NCBI GenBank assembly: GCA_902475855.1
Contig: CABSBF010000012.1
Coordinates: 1-51,913, forward strand
Length of the DNA stretch: 51,913 bases
Source of the DNA: an uncultured Eubacteriales bacterium
GTDB taxonomy: Bacteria; Bacillota; Clostridia; Oscillospirales; Oscillospiraceae
Reading direction: 5' to 3'
This document shows positions 26,435-34,220 of the stretch, in pieces (position 1 is the first letter of the stretch; every line of letters starts with the position of its first letter). The position numbers and the translations under genes were made by a program. A model generated the notes under the pieces. The model was not told where the DNA came from, made no database searches, and saw only the letters and a list, made by a program, of their open reading frames with translations.

Positions 26435-26463
26435 TTGGCATTGTCCGGCGGCCGTGGTATAAT
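26435..26463 (+). promoter_or_regulatory. Strong promoter for the Cys-rich protein gene at 26485
   Basis: TTGGCA (26435-26440), 17-base spacer, TATAAT (26458-26463) with an extended -10 TG at 26455-26456. Confidence 0.8.
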
Positions 26464-26484
26464 CGGAGCAGGGGAGGGATGACA

Positions 26485-26889
26485 GTGAAAGAACTGATGA
26501 CCAGCAATATTTATGAGGCATCCGGGACGGTTCTGATCGCGGGGAGCTGCCTGCCGGCGATGCAGCCGGAGGGGTTTGCGCACCTGCGCAGTGAGGCTGG
26601 CTGCTGTTTTATGCTCTGCCTGGAGCAAACGCACATCAACATGGCGATTACCAAGCTCGGCGGGATGCTCTACACCGGACAGGTCCACAGGATGATTTTT
26701 GCGACGGTGGATGAGTCTCCGCACTGTGTGCAGATGCATTACATCCAGAATGAGCTGCGGCAGATGATGGCGCTGCCGGATGTTGTGATCGAGAATTATG
26801 TCGTTGTAGAAAACCGGCCGGTGCGCCTGACGCCGGAGATCATCCTGCGATCCAAAAAACTCAGCTCGCTGGCAGAGGAAAAAGCATAA
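26485..26889 (+). CDS. Conserved-looking cysteine-containing protein, unknown function
   Basis: 134 residues. GTG at 26485 is preferred: GGGAGG at 26472-26477 is seven bases before it, whereas the ATG at 26479 abuts it. I do not recognise a named family. No signal peptide or membrane helix. Noteworthy are C22 (GSCLP), the cluster C40-C41-x3-C45 (GCCFMLC) followed by H50, and H80-C81 (SPHC), suggesting a metal or Fe-S site or redox function. The alpha/beta pattern (VLIAG..., RMIFATVDESP, VVIENYVVV) resembles a small Rossmann-like domain. Alone between a promoter and a terminator. Confidence 0.8.
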   Translation: MKELMTSNIYEASGTVLIAGSCLPAMQPEGFAHLRSEAGCCFMLCLEQTHINMAITKLGGMLYTGQVHRMIFATVDESPHCVQMHYIQNELRQMMALPDVVIENYVVVENRPVRLTPEIILRSKKLSSLAEEKA

Positions 26890-26893
26890 AAAG

Positions 26894-26925
26894 CGCCCGC
26901 TTCCGTGAGAGGCGGGCGAAACTTT
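26894..26925. terminator. Bidirectional terminator between the 26485 gene and rplT
   Basis: CGCCCGC (26894-26900) pairs with GCGGGCG (26912-26918), extended by a TTC/GAG inner stem. CTTTTT lies shortly after on the plus strand and CTTTTTATG on the minus strand. Confidence 0.85.
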
Positions 26926-26930
26926 TTAAA

Positions 26931-27284
26931 TTACAGGGCCTTCTTTGCGGTATCGACCAGCGCTGCGAAAGCAGCGGAGTCATTGATGGCCAGCTCGGAC
27001 AGGCTCTTGCGGTTCATTTCAATACCGGCCTTCTTCAGACCGTTCATGAAACGGGAGTAGTTCATGTCGTAGGGCTTGACAGCGGCGGAGATACGGGCGA
27101 TCCACAGACGGCGGAAATCGCGCTTCTTCTGCTTACGGCCGACATATGCATAAACACCGGACTTCTTGACGGCCTGCTTTGCCATCTTGAAGTGGGTGGA
27201 CTTGGAACCCCAGTAGGACTTTGCGAGTTTCAGAACTTTATTTCTTCTCTTGCGCGTCATCATTGCGCCTTTAATTCTTGCCAT
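26931..27284 (-). CDS. rplT: 50S ribosomal protein L20
   Basis: 117 residues, essentially canonical: MARIKGAMMTRKRRNKVLKLAKSYWG, VYAYVGRKQKKRDFRRLWIARIS and GLKKAGIEMNRKSLSELA. Assembly protein of the 50S subunit that binds 23S rRNA; in Firmicutes L20 also represses its own operon through the infC leader. The ATG at 27284 has AGGAGG eight bases upstream. Last gene of infC-rpmI-rplT. Confidence 0.99.
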   Translation of the reverse strand: MARIKGAMMTRKRRNKVLKLAKSYWGSKSTHFKMAKQAVKKSGVYAYVGRKQKKRDFRRLWIARISAAVKPYDMNYSRFMNGLKKAGIEMNRKSLSELAINDSAAFAALVDTAKKAL

Positions 27285-27304
27285 GTTTGAATCCTCCTAT
27301 CCGA

Positions 27305-27502
27305 TTATTTGTACGGGATCATCTTTTTGATGCTCTCGACGTTGGTGACATCTGCGTAGGTCGTGCTTCTCAGACGACGGCCGCGCTTGGTGTCCTTCTT
27401 GGTGAGGATATGGCTCTTGAATGCGTGTGCTCTCTTGACCTTACCGGTCTTCGTGAGGTTAAATCTCTTCTTTGCACCGCTGTGGGTTTTGAGTTTCGGC
27501 AT
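27305..27502 (-). CDS. rpmI: 50S ribosomal protein L35
   Basis: 65 residues: MPKLKTHSGAKKRFNLTKTGKVKR at the start and LRSTTYADVTNVESIKKMIPYK at the end, matching L35. AAAGGAG precedes the ATG at 27502. It sits between infC (18 bases) and rplT (20 bases), the invariant order of this operon. Confidence 0.98.
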   Translation of the reverse strand: MPKLKTHSGAKKRFNLTKTGKVKRAHAFKSHILTKKDTKRGRRLRSTTYADVTNVESIKKMIPYK

Positions 27503-27520
27503 GGTACTTCTCCTTTGAAA

Positions 27521-28039
27521 TTATTTTGCATTTTTCGGCGACAGGAACAGGGACATATGCCTGCCGTCGAGCTTGGGAGTCTTTTCAATGTTTGCGACTT
27601 CGGTGCACCCCTCGCCAAACCGGACCAAAAGCTGCTCACCGATCTCGGTATGGGCCATCTCGCGGCCGCGGAAGCGCACAGTGACCTTGACGCGGTTGCC
27701 TTCCTTCAGGAATTTCATCGCGTTCCGCATTTTAACGTTCAGGTCGTTCGTGTCGATGCCGGGGGACATACGAATCTCCTTGATTTCGACGACACGCTGA
27801 TTCTTACGAGCTTCCTTTTCCTTCTTGAGCTGGTCAAAGCGGAACTTGCCGTAGTCCATGATCTTGCACACGGGCGGGACGGCGTTGGGAGAGATCTTTA
27901 CAAGGTCAAGCTCCTGCTCCTCTGCCATTGCCAGCGCGGCCTCGGACGAAACAATACCGACCATGGAGCCGTCGGAAGCGATCAGGCGGACTTCCTTGTC
28001 ACGGATTTCCTCGTTGAGCTGATGATCTAATTTGCCGAT
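27521..28039 (-). CDS. infC: Translation initiation factor IF-3, probable AUC start
   Basis: 172 residues if translation starts at ATC (28039-28037). The first ATG in frame (27964) would delete the conserved IF3 N-terminus; reading upstream gives GKLDHQLNEEIRDKEVRLIASDGSMVGIVS, which is standard IF3. Between the upstream stop (28057-28055) and that ATG there is no ATG, GTG or TTG, but GGAGG (28053-28049) lies nine bases before ATC. IF3 genes characteristically use AUU/AUC/AUA starts, which IF3 itself rejects, giving autoregulation. Downstream motifs PPVCKIMDYGKF, IKEIRMSPGID..D, VKVTVRFRGREMAH are canonical. Confidence 0.93.
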   Translation of the reverse strand: MGKLDHQLNEEIRDKEVRLIASDGSMVGIVSSEAALAMAEEQELDLVKISPNAVPPVCKIMDYGKFRFDQLKKEKEARKNQRVVEIKEIRMSPGIDTNDLNVKMRNAMKFLKEGNRVKVTVRFRGREMAHTEIGEQLLVRFGEGCTEVANIEKTPKLDGRHMSLFLSPKNAK

Positions 28040-28064
28040 GGTAAAGCACCTCCATTACACATAC

Positions 28065-28092
28065 AAAAAATGCGGATGCCGCAGCACCCGCA
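28065..28092 (-). terminator. Attenuator in the infC-rpmI-rplT leader
   Basis: On the minus strand TGCGGGTGC (28092-28084), loop TGCG, GCATCCGCA (28079-28071), then T6 (28070-28065). It lies about 30 bases before the infC start and 105-125 bases after the promoter, inside a leader of roughly 150 nt. This is the expected architecture of the L20 leader (transcription attenuation by L20 in Firmicutes). Confidence 0.85.
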
Positions 28093-28195
28093 CCGAACTA
28101 CATCGCGCCAATGCGCGAAGCCTTCGATATAAAAACCTCTTTGCCGAAGCGGGAGGTGAGGACGGGGCTGCCGACCTTCTTGCTTTTGCTGAGTT

Positions 28196-28224
28196 ATTGT
28201 AGCACCGGAAGGAAAGAAAGTCAA
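28196..28224 (-). promoter_or_regulatory. Promoter of the infC-rpmI-rplT operon
   Basis: On the minus strand TTGACT (28224-28219), 17-base spacer, TACAAT (28201-28196). It is back to back with the upstream fabD-side promoter at 28245-28272. Confidence 0.88.
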
Positions 28225-28244
28225 GCACTTTTTAAGAAAAAATC

Positions 28245-28272
28245 TTGCAAATTGCGTAAATTATGATATGAT
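28245..28272 (+). promoter_or_regulatory. First candidate promoter of the fab operon
   Basis: TTGCAA (28245-28250), 16-base spacer, TATGAT (28267-28272). Start near 28279 would give a long leader of about 220 nt before fabD. Confidence 0.5.
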
Positions 28273-28316
28273 GGCGGCAAAGGAATCTCTGCGAATGACG
28301 GTTTTTGCTGAAATTG

Positions 28317-28420
28317 CAAGAATGAACTTCTTGGATAATGAAATGTTATAAGCGAAAAACCCGGACATTCGCGGCTTGTTGCATGGTTTTGACACACGGA
28401 AAGCAATTTGTCTATTGCAA
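28317..28420 (+). promoter_or_regulatory. fabD upstream region: inverted repeats and second candidate promoter
   Basis: CAAGAA-tgaac-TTCTTG (28317-28333) is a perfect 6-5-6 inverted repeat. Downstream, TTGACA (28389-28394) with a weak -10 (TATTGC, 28413-28418, 18-base spacer) forms a second promoter candidate, and its -10 lies within GCAAT-ttgtct-ATTGC (28403-28418). Repeats in such positions often bind repressors. FabT or FapR type control of fatty acid genes is possible but no regulator gene is adjacent, and the sequences do not clearly match a known consensus. Confidence 0.4.
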
Positions 28421-28500
28421 CTTTTCCTGTCGCTGATAAACTGAGAAAAAAGAAAACTGTCGGATTTTTATATGGACACAGCATTGGAAGGGATGGAATC

Positions 28501-29415
28501 ATGGGTAAAACAGCATTCCTGTTCTCGGGACAGGGCGCACAGCACATTGGAATGGGTAAGACGCTTTACGAAGCGTATCCTTCGGTTCACACACTGTTTG
28601 ACGCTGCGGAGGAGTACCGCCCCGGGACGCTGCGGCAGATGTTTGACGGAAGCGAAGAAGAGCTGCAGCGGACGGAAAACACGCAGCCCTGCCTGTATCT
28701 TGTAGATATTGCTGCTGCGCTGGTCCTGCGCGAATGCGGCCTGAAGCCGGACGCTGTGGCGGGCTTCTCTCTCGGAGAGATTCCTGCGCTGGCCTTTGCC
28801 GGCGCATATGACGTGGGAGTCGGTTTTCGGCTTGCCTGCGCCAGAGGAAGCTATATGGCGGCGGCTGCTTCCCTGCATGATGCGACCATGGCAGCCGTGG
28901 TCAAGCTCTCGGATGAAAAGGTTGAGTCGCTCTGTGCGGCCTACCCGCATGTCTATCCTGTCAATTATAACTGCGACGGGCAGGTGGCGGTTGCGGGCGA
29001 GCGTGCCGAGCTGGAGCACTTTTACGCGGATGTTGCCGCCGCAGGCGGCCGCAGCGTGCCACTGAAGGTCAGCAGCGGCTTCCATTCGCCCTTTATGGAT
29101 GAGGCTGCCAGCCATTTCCGCGCGTATATCAGCAATATCAACTTCCGCAAGCCGGAAATTCCGGCCTATTCCAATCGGACGGCTGCGCCCTACGGCGAGG
29201 ACGTGCGCACGCTGCTCTTTGAGCAGATCAATCACCCGGTGCGCTGGGCGAAGATCATGCAGGTGTTGTATGCGCAGGGCGTGGATACATTTATTGAATG
29301 CGGTGTGGGCAGTGTGCTGCGTCGTTTGGCGCAGAAGAATCTGCCGGACTGCCGGGCTTATGCCGTGGAGGATCTTTCCGGCATTGACAAACTGCGGGAG
29401 GCAGGAATTCTATGA
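28501..29415 (+). CDS. fabD: Malonyl-CoA:ACP transacylase
   Basis: 304 residues. Transfers malonyl groups from CoA to ACP. FSGQGAQHIGMGK opens the protein; the nucleophile S90 is in GFSLGE (GxSxG); the catalytic His lies in SSGFHSPFM; the C-terminus has the usual ECGVGSVLRRL. The ATG at 28501 follows AAGGG at eight bases; the longer frame from 28408 is leader. First gene of a tight operon: its stop overlaps the accD start (ATGA). Confidence 0.95.
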   Translation: MGKTAFLFSGQGAQHIGMGKTLYEAYPSVHTLFDAAEEYRPGTLRQMFDGSEEELQRTENTQPCLYLVDIAAALVLRECGLKPDAVAGFSLGEIPALAFAGAYDVGVGFRLACARGSYMAAAASLHDATMAAVVKLSDEKVESLCAAYPHVYPVNYNCDGQVAVAGERAELEHFYADVAAAGGRSVPLKVSSGFHSPFMDEAASHFRAYISNINFRKPEIPAYSNRTAAPYGEDVRTLLFEQINHPVRWAKIMQVLYAQGVDTFIECGVGSVLRRLAQKNLPDCRAYAVEDLSGIDKLREAGIL

Positions 29416-30272
29416 TGATTCTGGATATGCTCCGCGAGCGGGTGCAGGAGCACACGCTCACCGCGGAAAAGCCGGAGGAAAAGCCGGAGAAGGAGAGAAA
29501 ACCCGTTGTCTGCCCTGTCTGCCGGACGGAGCATCCCTACGAAGATCTGGCGGCACGCGGCAAGGTCTGCCCCACCTGCGGCAAGTACCTGCGCATGACG
29601 GCGCGCGAACGCATCGAGCAGATTTTTGATCCGGACAGCTTTCAGGAAATTGCGAAGGATCTGACCAGTGTGGATTTCCTCGGTTTTCCCGGTTATGCAG
29701 ATAAACTTGAAAAAACCAGGAAGGCCACCGGAGAGCAGGAGGCTGTCTTGTGCGGAACGGCTTCCATCGGTGGCGTGATGTGCGCGGCCTTTGTGATGGA
29801 TTCCACCTTCTTCATGGCTTCCATGGGCTCCGTCGTTGGCGAAAAGGTCACGCGCCTGTTTGAACTGGCATTGGAGCAGCGTTTGCCTGTCATTGGCTTT
29901 ACAGCCTCCGGCGGCGCACGAATGCAGGAGGGTGTGGTGTCCCTGATGCAGATGGCCAAATGCTCCGGTGCAGTCAAACGGCACAGCGAGGCGGGACTTT
30001 TATACATAGCAGTTCTGACCGATCCGACTACCGGCGGTGTGACGGCCTCCTTTGCAATGCAGGCAGATATTATTCTGGCAGAGCCAAAGGCTCTGGTGGG
30101 CTTTGCAGGGCGGCGCGTCGTCGAGCAGACGACCGGCTCCCAACTTCCGGCCAATTTCCAGCGTGCCGAATTTTTGCGGGAGCACGGATTTGTCGATGCT
30201 GTGGTGGAGCGCTGCCTGCTTCCGGAAACGCTTGGGCGGCTGCTGCGGCTGCACGGAGGTGAATGGGCATGA
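29412..30272 (+). CDS. accD: Acetyl-CoA carboxylase carboxyltransferase beta subunit
   Basis: 286 residues. The zinc ribbon CPVCRTEHPY...CPTCGKYLRM, then the crotonase-fold carboxyltransferase core: TASGGARMQEGVVSLMQMAK, TDPTTGGVTASFAM, EPKALVGFAGRRVVEQT, EFLREHGFVDAVV. Pairs with AccA to move carboxyl from biotin to acetyl-CoA. The biotin carrier (AccB) and carboxylase (AccC) genes are absent from this cluster and must be elsewhere. Overlaps fabD and accA by four bases each. Confidence 0.97.
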   Translation: MMILDMLRERVQEHTLTAEKPEEKPEKERKPVVCPVCRTEHPYEDLAARGKVCPTCGKYLRMTARERIEQIFDPDSFQEIAKDLTSVDFLGFPGYADKLEKTRKATGEQEAVLCGTASIGGVMCAAFVMDSTFFMASMGSVVGEKVTRLFELALEQRLPVIGFTASGGARMQEGVVSLMQMAKCSGAVKRHSEAGLLYIAVLTDPTTGGVTASFAMQADIILAEPKALVGFAGRRVVEQTTGSQLPANFQRAEFLREHGFVDAVVERCLLPETLGRLLRLHGGEWA

Positions 30273-31084
30273 TGACGGCTTACGATCGACTGAAAAACGC
30301 GAGAAACACCGACCGCCCGACGGGGCGCGCCTACGTGCAGGCACTGTTCGGCGACCGCTTGGATCTCTGCGGCGACCGCCGTTTTGGTGAGGATTCCGCA
30401 ATTCTATCCGGAATTGGCACACTACAGGGTCGGCCTGTGACCTATATTGCCATCGACAAGGGCGCCGATTTGGATTCACGCATGAACAACCATTTCGGCT
30501 GCCCAATGCCGGAGGGCTACCGCAAGGCACTGCGCCTGATGAAGCAGGCGGAAAAATTCCATCGCCCGGTGATCTGCTTTGTGGATACGCTTGGCGCCTA
30601 CTGCGGCGCAGAGGCTGAGGAACGCGGGCAGGGCGAGGCCATCGCGGAGAATATTCTTGAGATGATGGGCCTGCGCACGCCGGTGATCTCCGTAGTGATC
30701 GGAGAGGGCGGCAGCGGCGGCGCTCTGGCGCTGGCGACGGCCGACCGGGTATATATGCTGGAAAACGCGGTTTATTCTGTCGTTTCTCCCGAGGGCTGCG
30801 CAAGTATTCTCTGGAAGGACGCCGCGCGTGCTCCGGATGCGGCGGAGTGCCTGCACATCACGGCGGAGGACATGCTTCGCCTTCAGGTGGCCGAGCGGGT
30901 GATTCCGGAGAATTTCGACGATTTCTCCGAAATGTGCGCGGCGCTTGCTGTGGAGCTCTCCCTGGATTTGCAGGAGCTTTGCAGCCTGACACCTGCGGAA
31001 CTGCTGGAACAGAGGTACCGCAGATTCCGCCGAATCGGCGTTTATGAGGAAAACGGTTGCGTTATCCGCTTTACCGAAGTATAA
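30269..31084 (+). CDS. accA: Acetyl-CoA carboxylase carboxyltransferase alpha subunit
   Basis: 271 residues. Of the clustered ATGs (30263, 30269, 30272) the one at 30269 is nine bases after GGAGG (30255-30259) and gives the usual ATGA overlap with accD. Core motifs: GDRRFGEDSAILSGIGTLQGRPV, CFVDTLGAYCGAEAEERGQGEAIAENI, IGEGGSGGALALATADRVYMLENAVYSVVSPEGCASILWKD. Shorter at the N-terminus than the E. coli protein, as is usual in Clostridia. Confidence 0.96.
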   Translation: MMTAYDRLKNARNTDRPTGRAYVQALFGDRLDLCGDRRFGEDSAILSGIGTLQGRPVTYIAIDKGADLDSRMNNHFGCPMPEGYRKALRLMKQAEKFHRPVICFVDTLGAYCGAEAEERGQGEAIAENILEMMGLRTPVISVVIGEGGSGGALALATADRVYMLENAVYSVVSPEGCASILWKDAARAPDAAECLHITAEDMLRLQVAERVIPENFDDFSEMCAALAVELSLDLQELCSLTPAELLEQRYRRFRRIGVYEENGCVIRFTEV

Positions 31085-31111
31085 TAACAAACACAATTAT
31101 GGAAAGGAAAT

Positions 31112-31363
31112 ATGAAAATGAACGAACAAATTGCTGAAAAGATTAAGGAAATGATCCACGAAAACCTCCGTATTCCCGAGGATATGCTCGACTACGATGC
31201 TGAACTCTTCGGCGGCGACATCGGCCTGGACTCCGTTGACTCTCTGGAGATTATCTCCGGCATCGATGACCTGTTTGGTGTGGATATGACCGGCGCAGAC
31301 CGTGAGCATTTCCAGACCATCAACGCGCTGGCAGCTTATGTCGCTGCGAACATGGAAGAATGA
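31112..31363 (+). CDS. Acyl carrier protein, atypical
   Basis: 83 residues; the second ATG (31118) is equally possible because AAAGGA is only three bases from the first. Phosphopantetheine attachment site is S41 in GLDSVDSLEI. Primary-metabolism AcpP usually reads LGADSLDTVEL; the GLDSVDxLE form, with the preceding LFGGDI, is closer to ACPs of aryl-polyene and other specialised type II systems. It lies directly before the double ketosynthase and overlaps it (ATGA), so it is probably its dedicated partner. The specialised role is an inference from the motif and context. Confidence 0.9.
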   Translation: MKMNEQIAEKIKEMIHENLRIPEDMLDYDAELFGGDIGLDSVDSLEIISGIDDLFGVDMTGADREHFQTINALAAYVAANMEE

Positions 31364-33492
31364 GCCGTTATGTAATCACCGGTCTGGGCGTGATCTGCGC
31401 GACCGGTAACAATGTGGAAACTTGCTGGAAGAACGTCCGCGACGGCGTGAGCGGCATCCGCGAGGTAACGAGCGTGTCCACTGAGGGTTGCGTTTCTCAT
31501 GTGGGCGCCGAGGTGCACTGTGACGACCTTCCCGCACCGGAGTACGACCGCTCCGTGCGCCTGTGCCTGCATGCGGCGCAGGAAGCCCTGCGCGACAGCG
31601 CTCTGCCGGAAAATGACCTGCATGACGCGGGCGTGATCCTCGGAAGCTGTGTCGGCGGTGCGGCCAGTATTGATCATTATTACACCGGCCTGCTGTGCGG
31701 GGAGGAACGTAAGCAGGACATCCTTAAAATGTCCGCCTCCTCCATTGCCTGCAATGTCGCGCATGAGCTTGGCGCATCCGGCGAAACGGCCAATATCGTC
31801 AACGCCTGTGCAGCTGGAACGATGAGCATTGCCTTTGCCTGCGACTTGATCCGCGCAGGGAAGGGAAAGGTCTATCTTGCGGGTGGTACGGACGCCTTCT
31901 CCTCTCTGGCCTATTCCGGCTTCAACGCGCTGCATGCGCTGTCTGCCGATGCCTGCTCCCCGCTGAACCACAGCAACGGCATCTCTCTCGGTGAGGGCGC
32001 CGGCGTTCTGGTCGTCGAGGAGTACGAGCATGCGGTTGCCCGCGGCGCTAAGATCTACTGCGAGATTGCGGGCTACGGCGTCAGCTCCGATGCCTTCCAT
32101 ATTACCGCGCCGCAGCCGGAGGGCGAGGGACAGATGGCTGCGCTTCGCCGCGCGATGGTCAACGGCAATGTCAAGCCGGAGGAAATCGGCTATATCAACA
32201 CGCACGGCACCGGCACAAAGAAGAACGATGCGTCAGAATTCCTCTCTCTGCATACCCTTTTTGATAGCTGTGCACCGTCCGTCAGCTCCACCAAGTCCAT
32301 GACCGGCCACTGCCTCGGTGCAGCGGGCGCGATCGAGGCGGTGCTGAGTGTCAAGGCGCTGACGGAGAACACCGTTCTTCCCACGACCAACTATGCTCCG
32401 GAAGATCTTCCCGCACTGGCGGAGAAGGCCGGAAGCCTTGACTGCGTCGTCAATGTCGGAAGAGAGAAGAAAATGGACAACGTTATGTCCAATTCTTTCG
32501 CTTTCGGTGGAACGAATGCAAGTATTATTTTTACGAAAAACGAACATGACGCTCCGTCGCCGGTCAAATCGCGCATTGCCGTGACAGGCTTCGGCAAACT
32601 GGTCGGAAGCGCAGTGGGACTGACTGCCGAGGGCTTTGATGCAAGAGGCGTGAAGCTGGGCTTCTATCGCAAGCTTGACCGCTTCAGCCAGATGCAGGTG
32701 CTCAGCGGCGTGGATGCGCTGCGCGATGCGGGCCTTGAGATCAACGCCGAAAATGCGCCCATGGTCGGCAGTGTCATCGGTACGGCAGACGGCCCCATGG
32801 CAGAAATTTCCGGCTTCCAGAAAACGGTTTGTGAGAAGGGCCCGGCGGCAGGAAGCGCATTCAGCTTCCCAAACACGGTCTATAACGCCGCAGGCGGTCA
32901 TCTGTCCATCTTTACCGGACTGAAGGGCTACTGTGCAACCATTGCAAACGGTTCTCAGGCGGGCCTGCAAGCGGTTACGGCTGCCTGTGATCTGCTGCAA
33001 AACGGTACGGCGGACGTGATCCTCACCTCCGGTACGGATGAAACCTCGGAGAGTATTGAGACACTCTATACCTCCATCGGTAAGGGCGAGAATCTCGGCG
33101 AGGGCAGTGTGACGGCCGTTCTGGAAACGGAAGCGCACGCCAAGGCACGCGGGGCAAGAATCTATGCCGACATTCTCGGCTATGCCTGCCTGCACGAGCC
33201 TGCCGCCTATGGCGCAGAATCGACCAAGCGCCTGCTTGACCGCACACTGCGTACAGCCTGCGCCGATGCCGGCGTTGCACAGGAAAAGCTTGGAAAGATC
33301 TTCTATGCCGGCACCGATGCTGCGCAGGATGTGACGCGGGAGATCGGCAACAGCCGTGCCGCAGCCGCAGCCTATGCCATGCAGAAGGCTGCCGAAGCGC
33401 TGGAACGCGGAGAGTGCCAATATGCCGCCGCCGTTTCCGGAAGCTGGACGGGCTGTGTCAGCGCTGTCGTTCTGGGGAGGGCAAATGCATGA
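31360..33492 (+). CDS. Double ketosynthase: FabF-type KS fused to a catalytically altered KS-like (chain-length-factor-like) domain
   Basis: 710 residues. Domain 1 (1 to ~395) is a complete KAS II: C150 (NACAAGT), H282 (THGTGT), H317 (SMTGHCLGAAG) and FAFGGTNAS. Domain 2 (~400-710) is a second thiolase-fold KS copy: RIAVTGFG at its start, SFPNTVYNAAGGHLSI, and IANGSQAG where the active Cys belongs (S532, then Q533). It has no THGTGT and no GH..GA histidine. This resembles the KSalpha/KSbeta (CLF) pair of type II polyketide synthases joined in one chain; in true CLFs the Cys is often Gln. The intact half should condense malonyl-ACP; the second probably shapes chain length or dimerisation. Overlaps ACP and fabG by four bases. 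Confidence 0.9.
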   Translation: MSRYVITGLGVICATGNNVETCWKNVRDGVSGIREVTSVSTEGCVSHVGAEVHCDDLPAPEYDRSVRLCLHAAQEALRDSALPENDLHDAGVILGSCVGGAASIDHYYTGLLCGEERKQDILKMSASSIACNVAHELGASGETANIVNACAAGTMSIAFACDLIRAGKGKVYLAGGTDAFSSLAYSGFNALHALSADACSPLNHSNGISLGEGAGVLVVEEYEHAVARGAKIYCEIAGYGVSSDAFHITAPQPEGEGQMAALRRAMVNGNVKPEEIGYINTHGTGTKKNDASEFLSLHTLFDSCAPSVSSTKSMTGHCLGAAGAIEAVLSVKALTENTVLPTTNYAPEDLPALAEKAGSLDCVVNVGREKKMDNVMSNSFAFGGTNASIIFTKNEHDAPSPVKSRIAVTGFGKLVGSAVGLTAEGFDARGVKLGFYRKLDRFSQMQVLSGVDALRDAGLEINAENAPMVGSVIGTADGPMAEISGFQKTVCEKGPAAGSAFSFPNTVYNAAGGHLSIFTGLKGYCATIANGSQAGLQAVTAACDLLQNGTADVILTSGTDETSESIETLYTSIGKGENLGEGSVTAVLETEAHAKARGARIYADILGYACLHEPAAYGAESTKRLLDRTLRTACADAGVAQEKLGKIFYAGTDAAQDVTREIGNSRAAAAAYAMQKAAEALERGECQYAAAVSGSWTGCVSAVVLGRANA

Positions 33493-34220
33493 GTGTAGCA
33501 ATCGTGACGGGTGCTTCCCGCGGAATCGGCAAGGCCTGCGCCACCGCGCTGGCCAAGCGCGGCTATGATGTCGCGGTCAATTATGTTTCCAATGAAGCCG
33601 CTGCGCAGGAAGTCGTGCAGGAGCTGGAGCACTTCGGCGTACGCGCGCTGGCGGTTCAGGCGGACACGTCTGATCTGACTGCTGTAAAGAATATGTTCCG
33701 CACCGTCGTGAAGGAGCTCGGCGGCGTGGATGTACTGGTCAACAATGCGGGCGTGGTGGACGACCGCTTCCTGCTGATGCTGACCGAGGATTCCCTCACG
33801 AGAAGCCTTGACATCAACATCAAGGGTTATTTCCACTGCGCACAGCAGGCGGCACTGAAAATGATGCGGAAGAAATCCGGTGTGATCGTCAATATTTCCT
33901 CCGTCAGCTCCGTGATGGCCATCCCCGGCCAGAGTGTCTACAGCGCCACGAAGGGCGCAGTCAATGCCCTGACCGCGACACTTGCAAAGGAGCTTGCACC
34001 CTATGGCATCCGCGTCAACGCGGTTGCGCCGGGCTTTGTGGAAACGGAAATGCTAGACCATATTCCGGCGGAGCAGAAGGAGGGCTACCTCAAGGCCGTC
34101 CCCATGGGACGCTTTGCCGCACCAAGCGAGGTTGCGGATGCCGTCTGTGCGCTTTGCCAGCCGGAGCTGTCCTATTTGACGGGTCAGACCCTGATTCTTG
34201 ACGGAGGACTGAGCCTATGA
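33489..34220 (+). CDS. fabG: 3-oxoacyl-ACP reductase (FabG-type SDR)
   Basis: 243 residues. Rossmann motif TGASRGIGKA, NNAG, catalytic Ser (NISSVSS) and YSATK (Tyr-x3-Lys), then APGFVETEM and the C-terminal GQTLILDGGLSL. NADPH-dependent reduction of the 3-keto group. The ATG at 33489 overlaps the ketosynthase stop; the longer frame beginning at 33414 is inside the ketosynthase gene. The stop overlaps fabZ. Confidence 0.94.
   Translation: MSVAIVTGASRGIGKACATALAKRGYDVAVNYVSNEAAAQEVVQELEHFGVRALAVQADTSDLTAVKNMFRTVVKELGGVDVLVNNAGVVDDRFLLMLTEDSLTRSLDINIKGYFHCAQQAALKMMRKKSGVIVNISSVSSVMAIPGQSVYSATKGAVNALTATLAKELAPYGIRVNAVAPGFVETEMLDHIPAEQKEGYLKAVPMGRFAAPSEVADAVCALCQPELSYLTGQTLILDGGLSL

Noticed and set aside
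28221..28547. 108-codon minus-strand open frame upstream of fabD
   Set aside because: Spans two promoters and the start of fabD; composition and lack of a ribosome site argue against coding.
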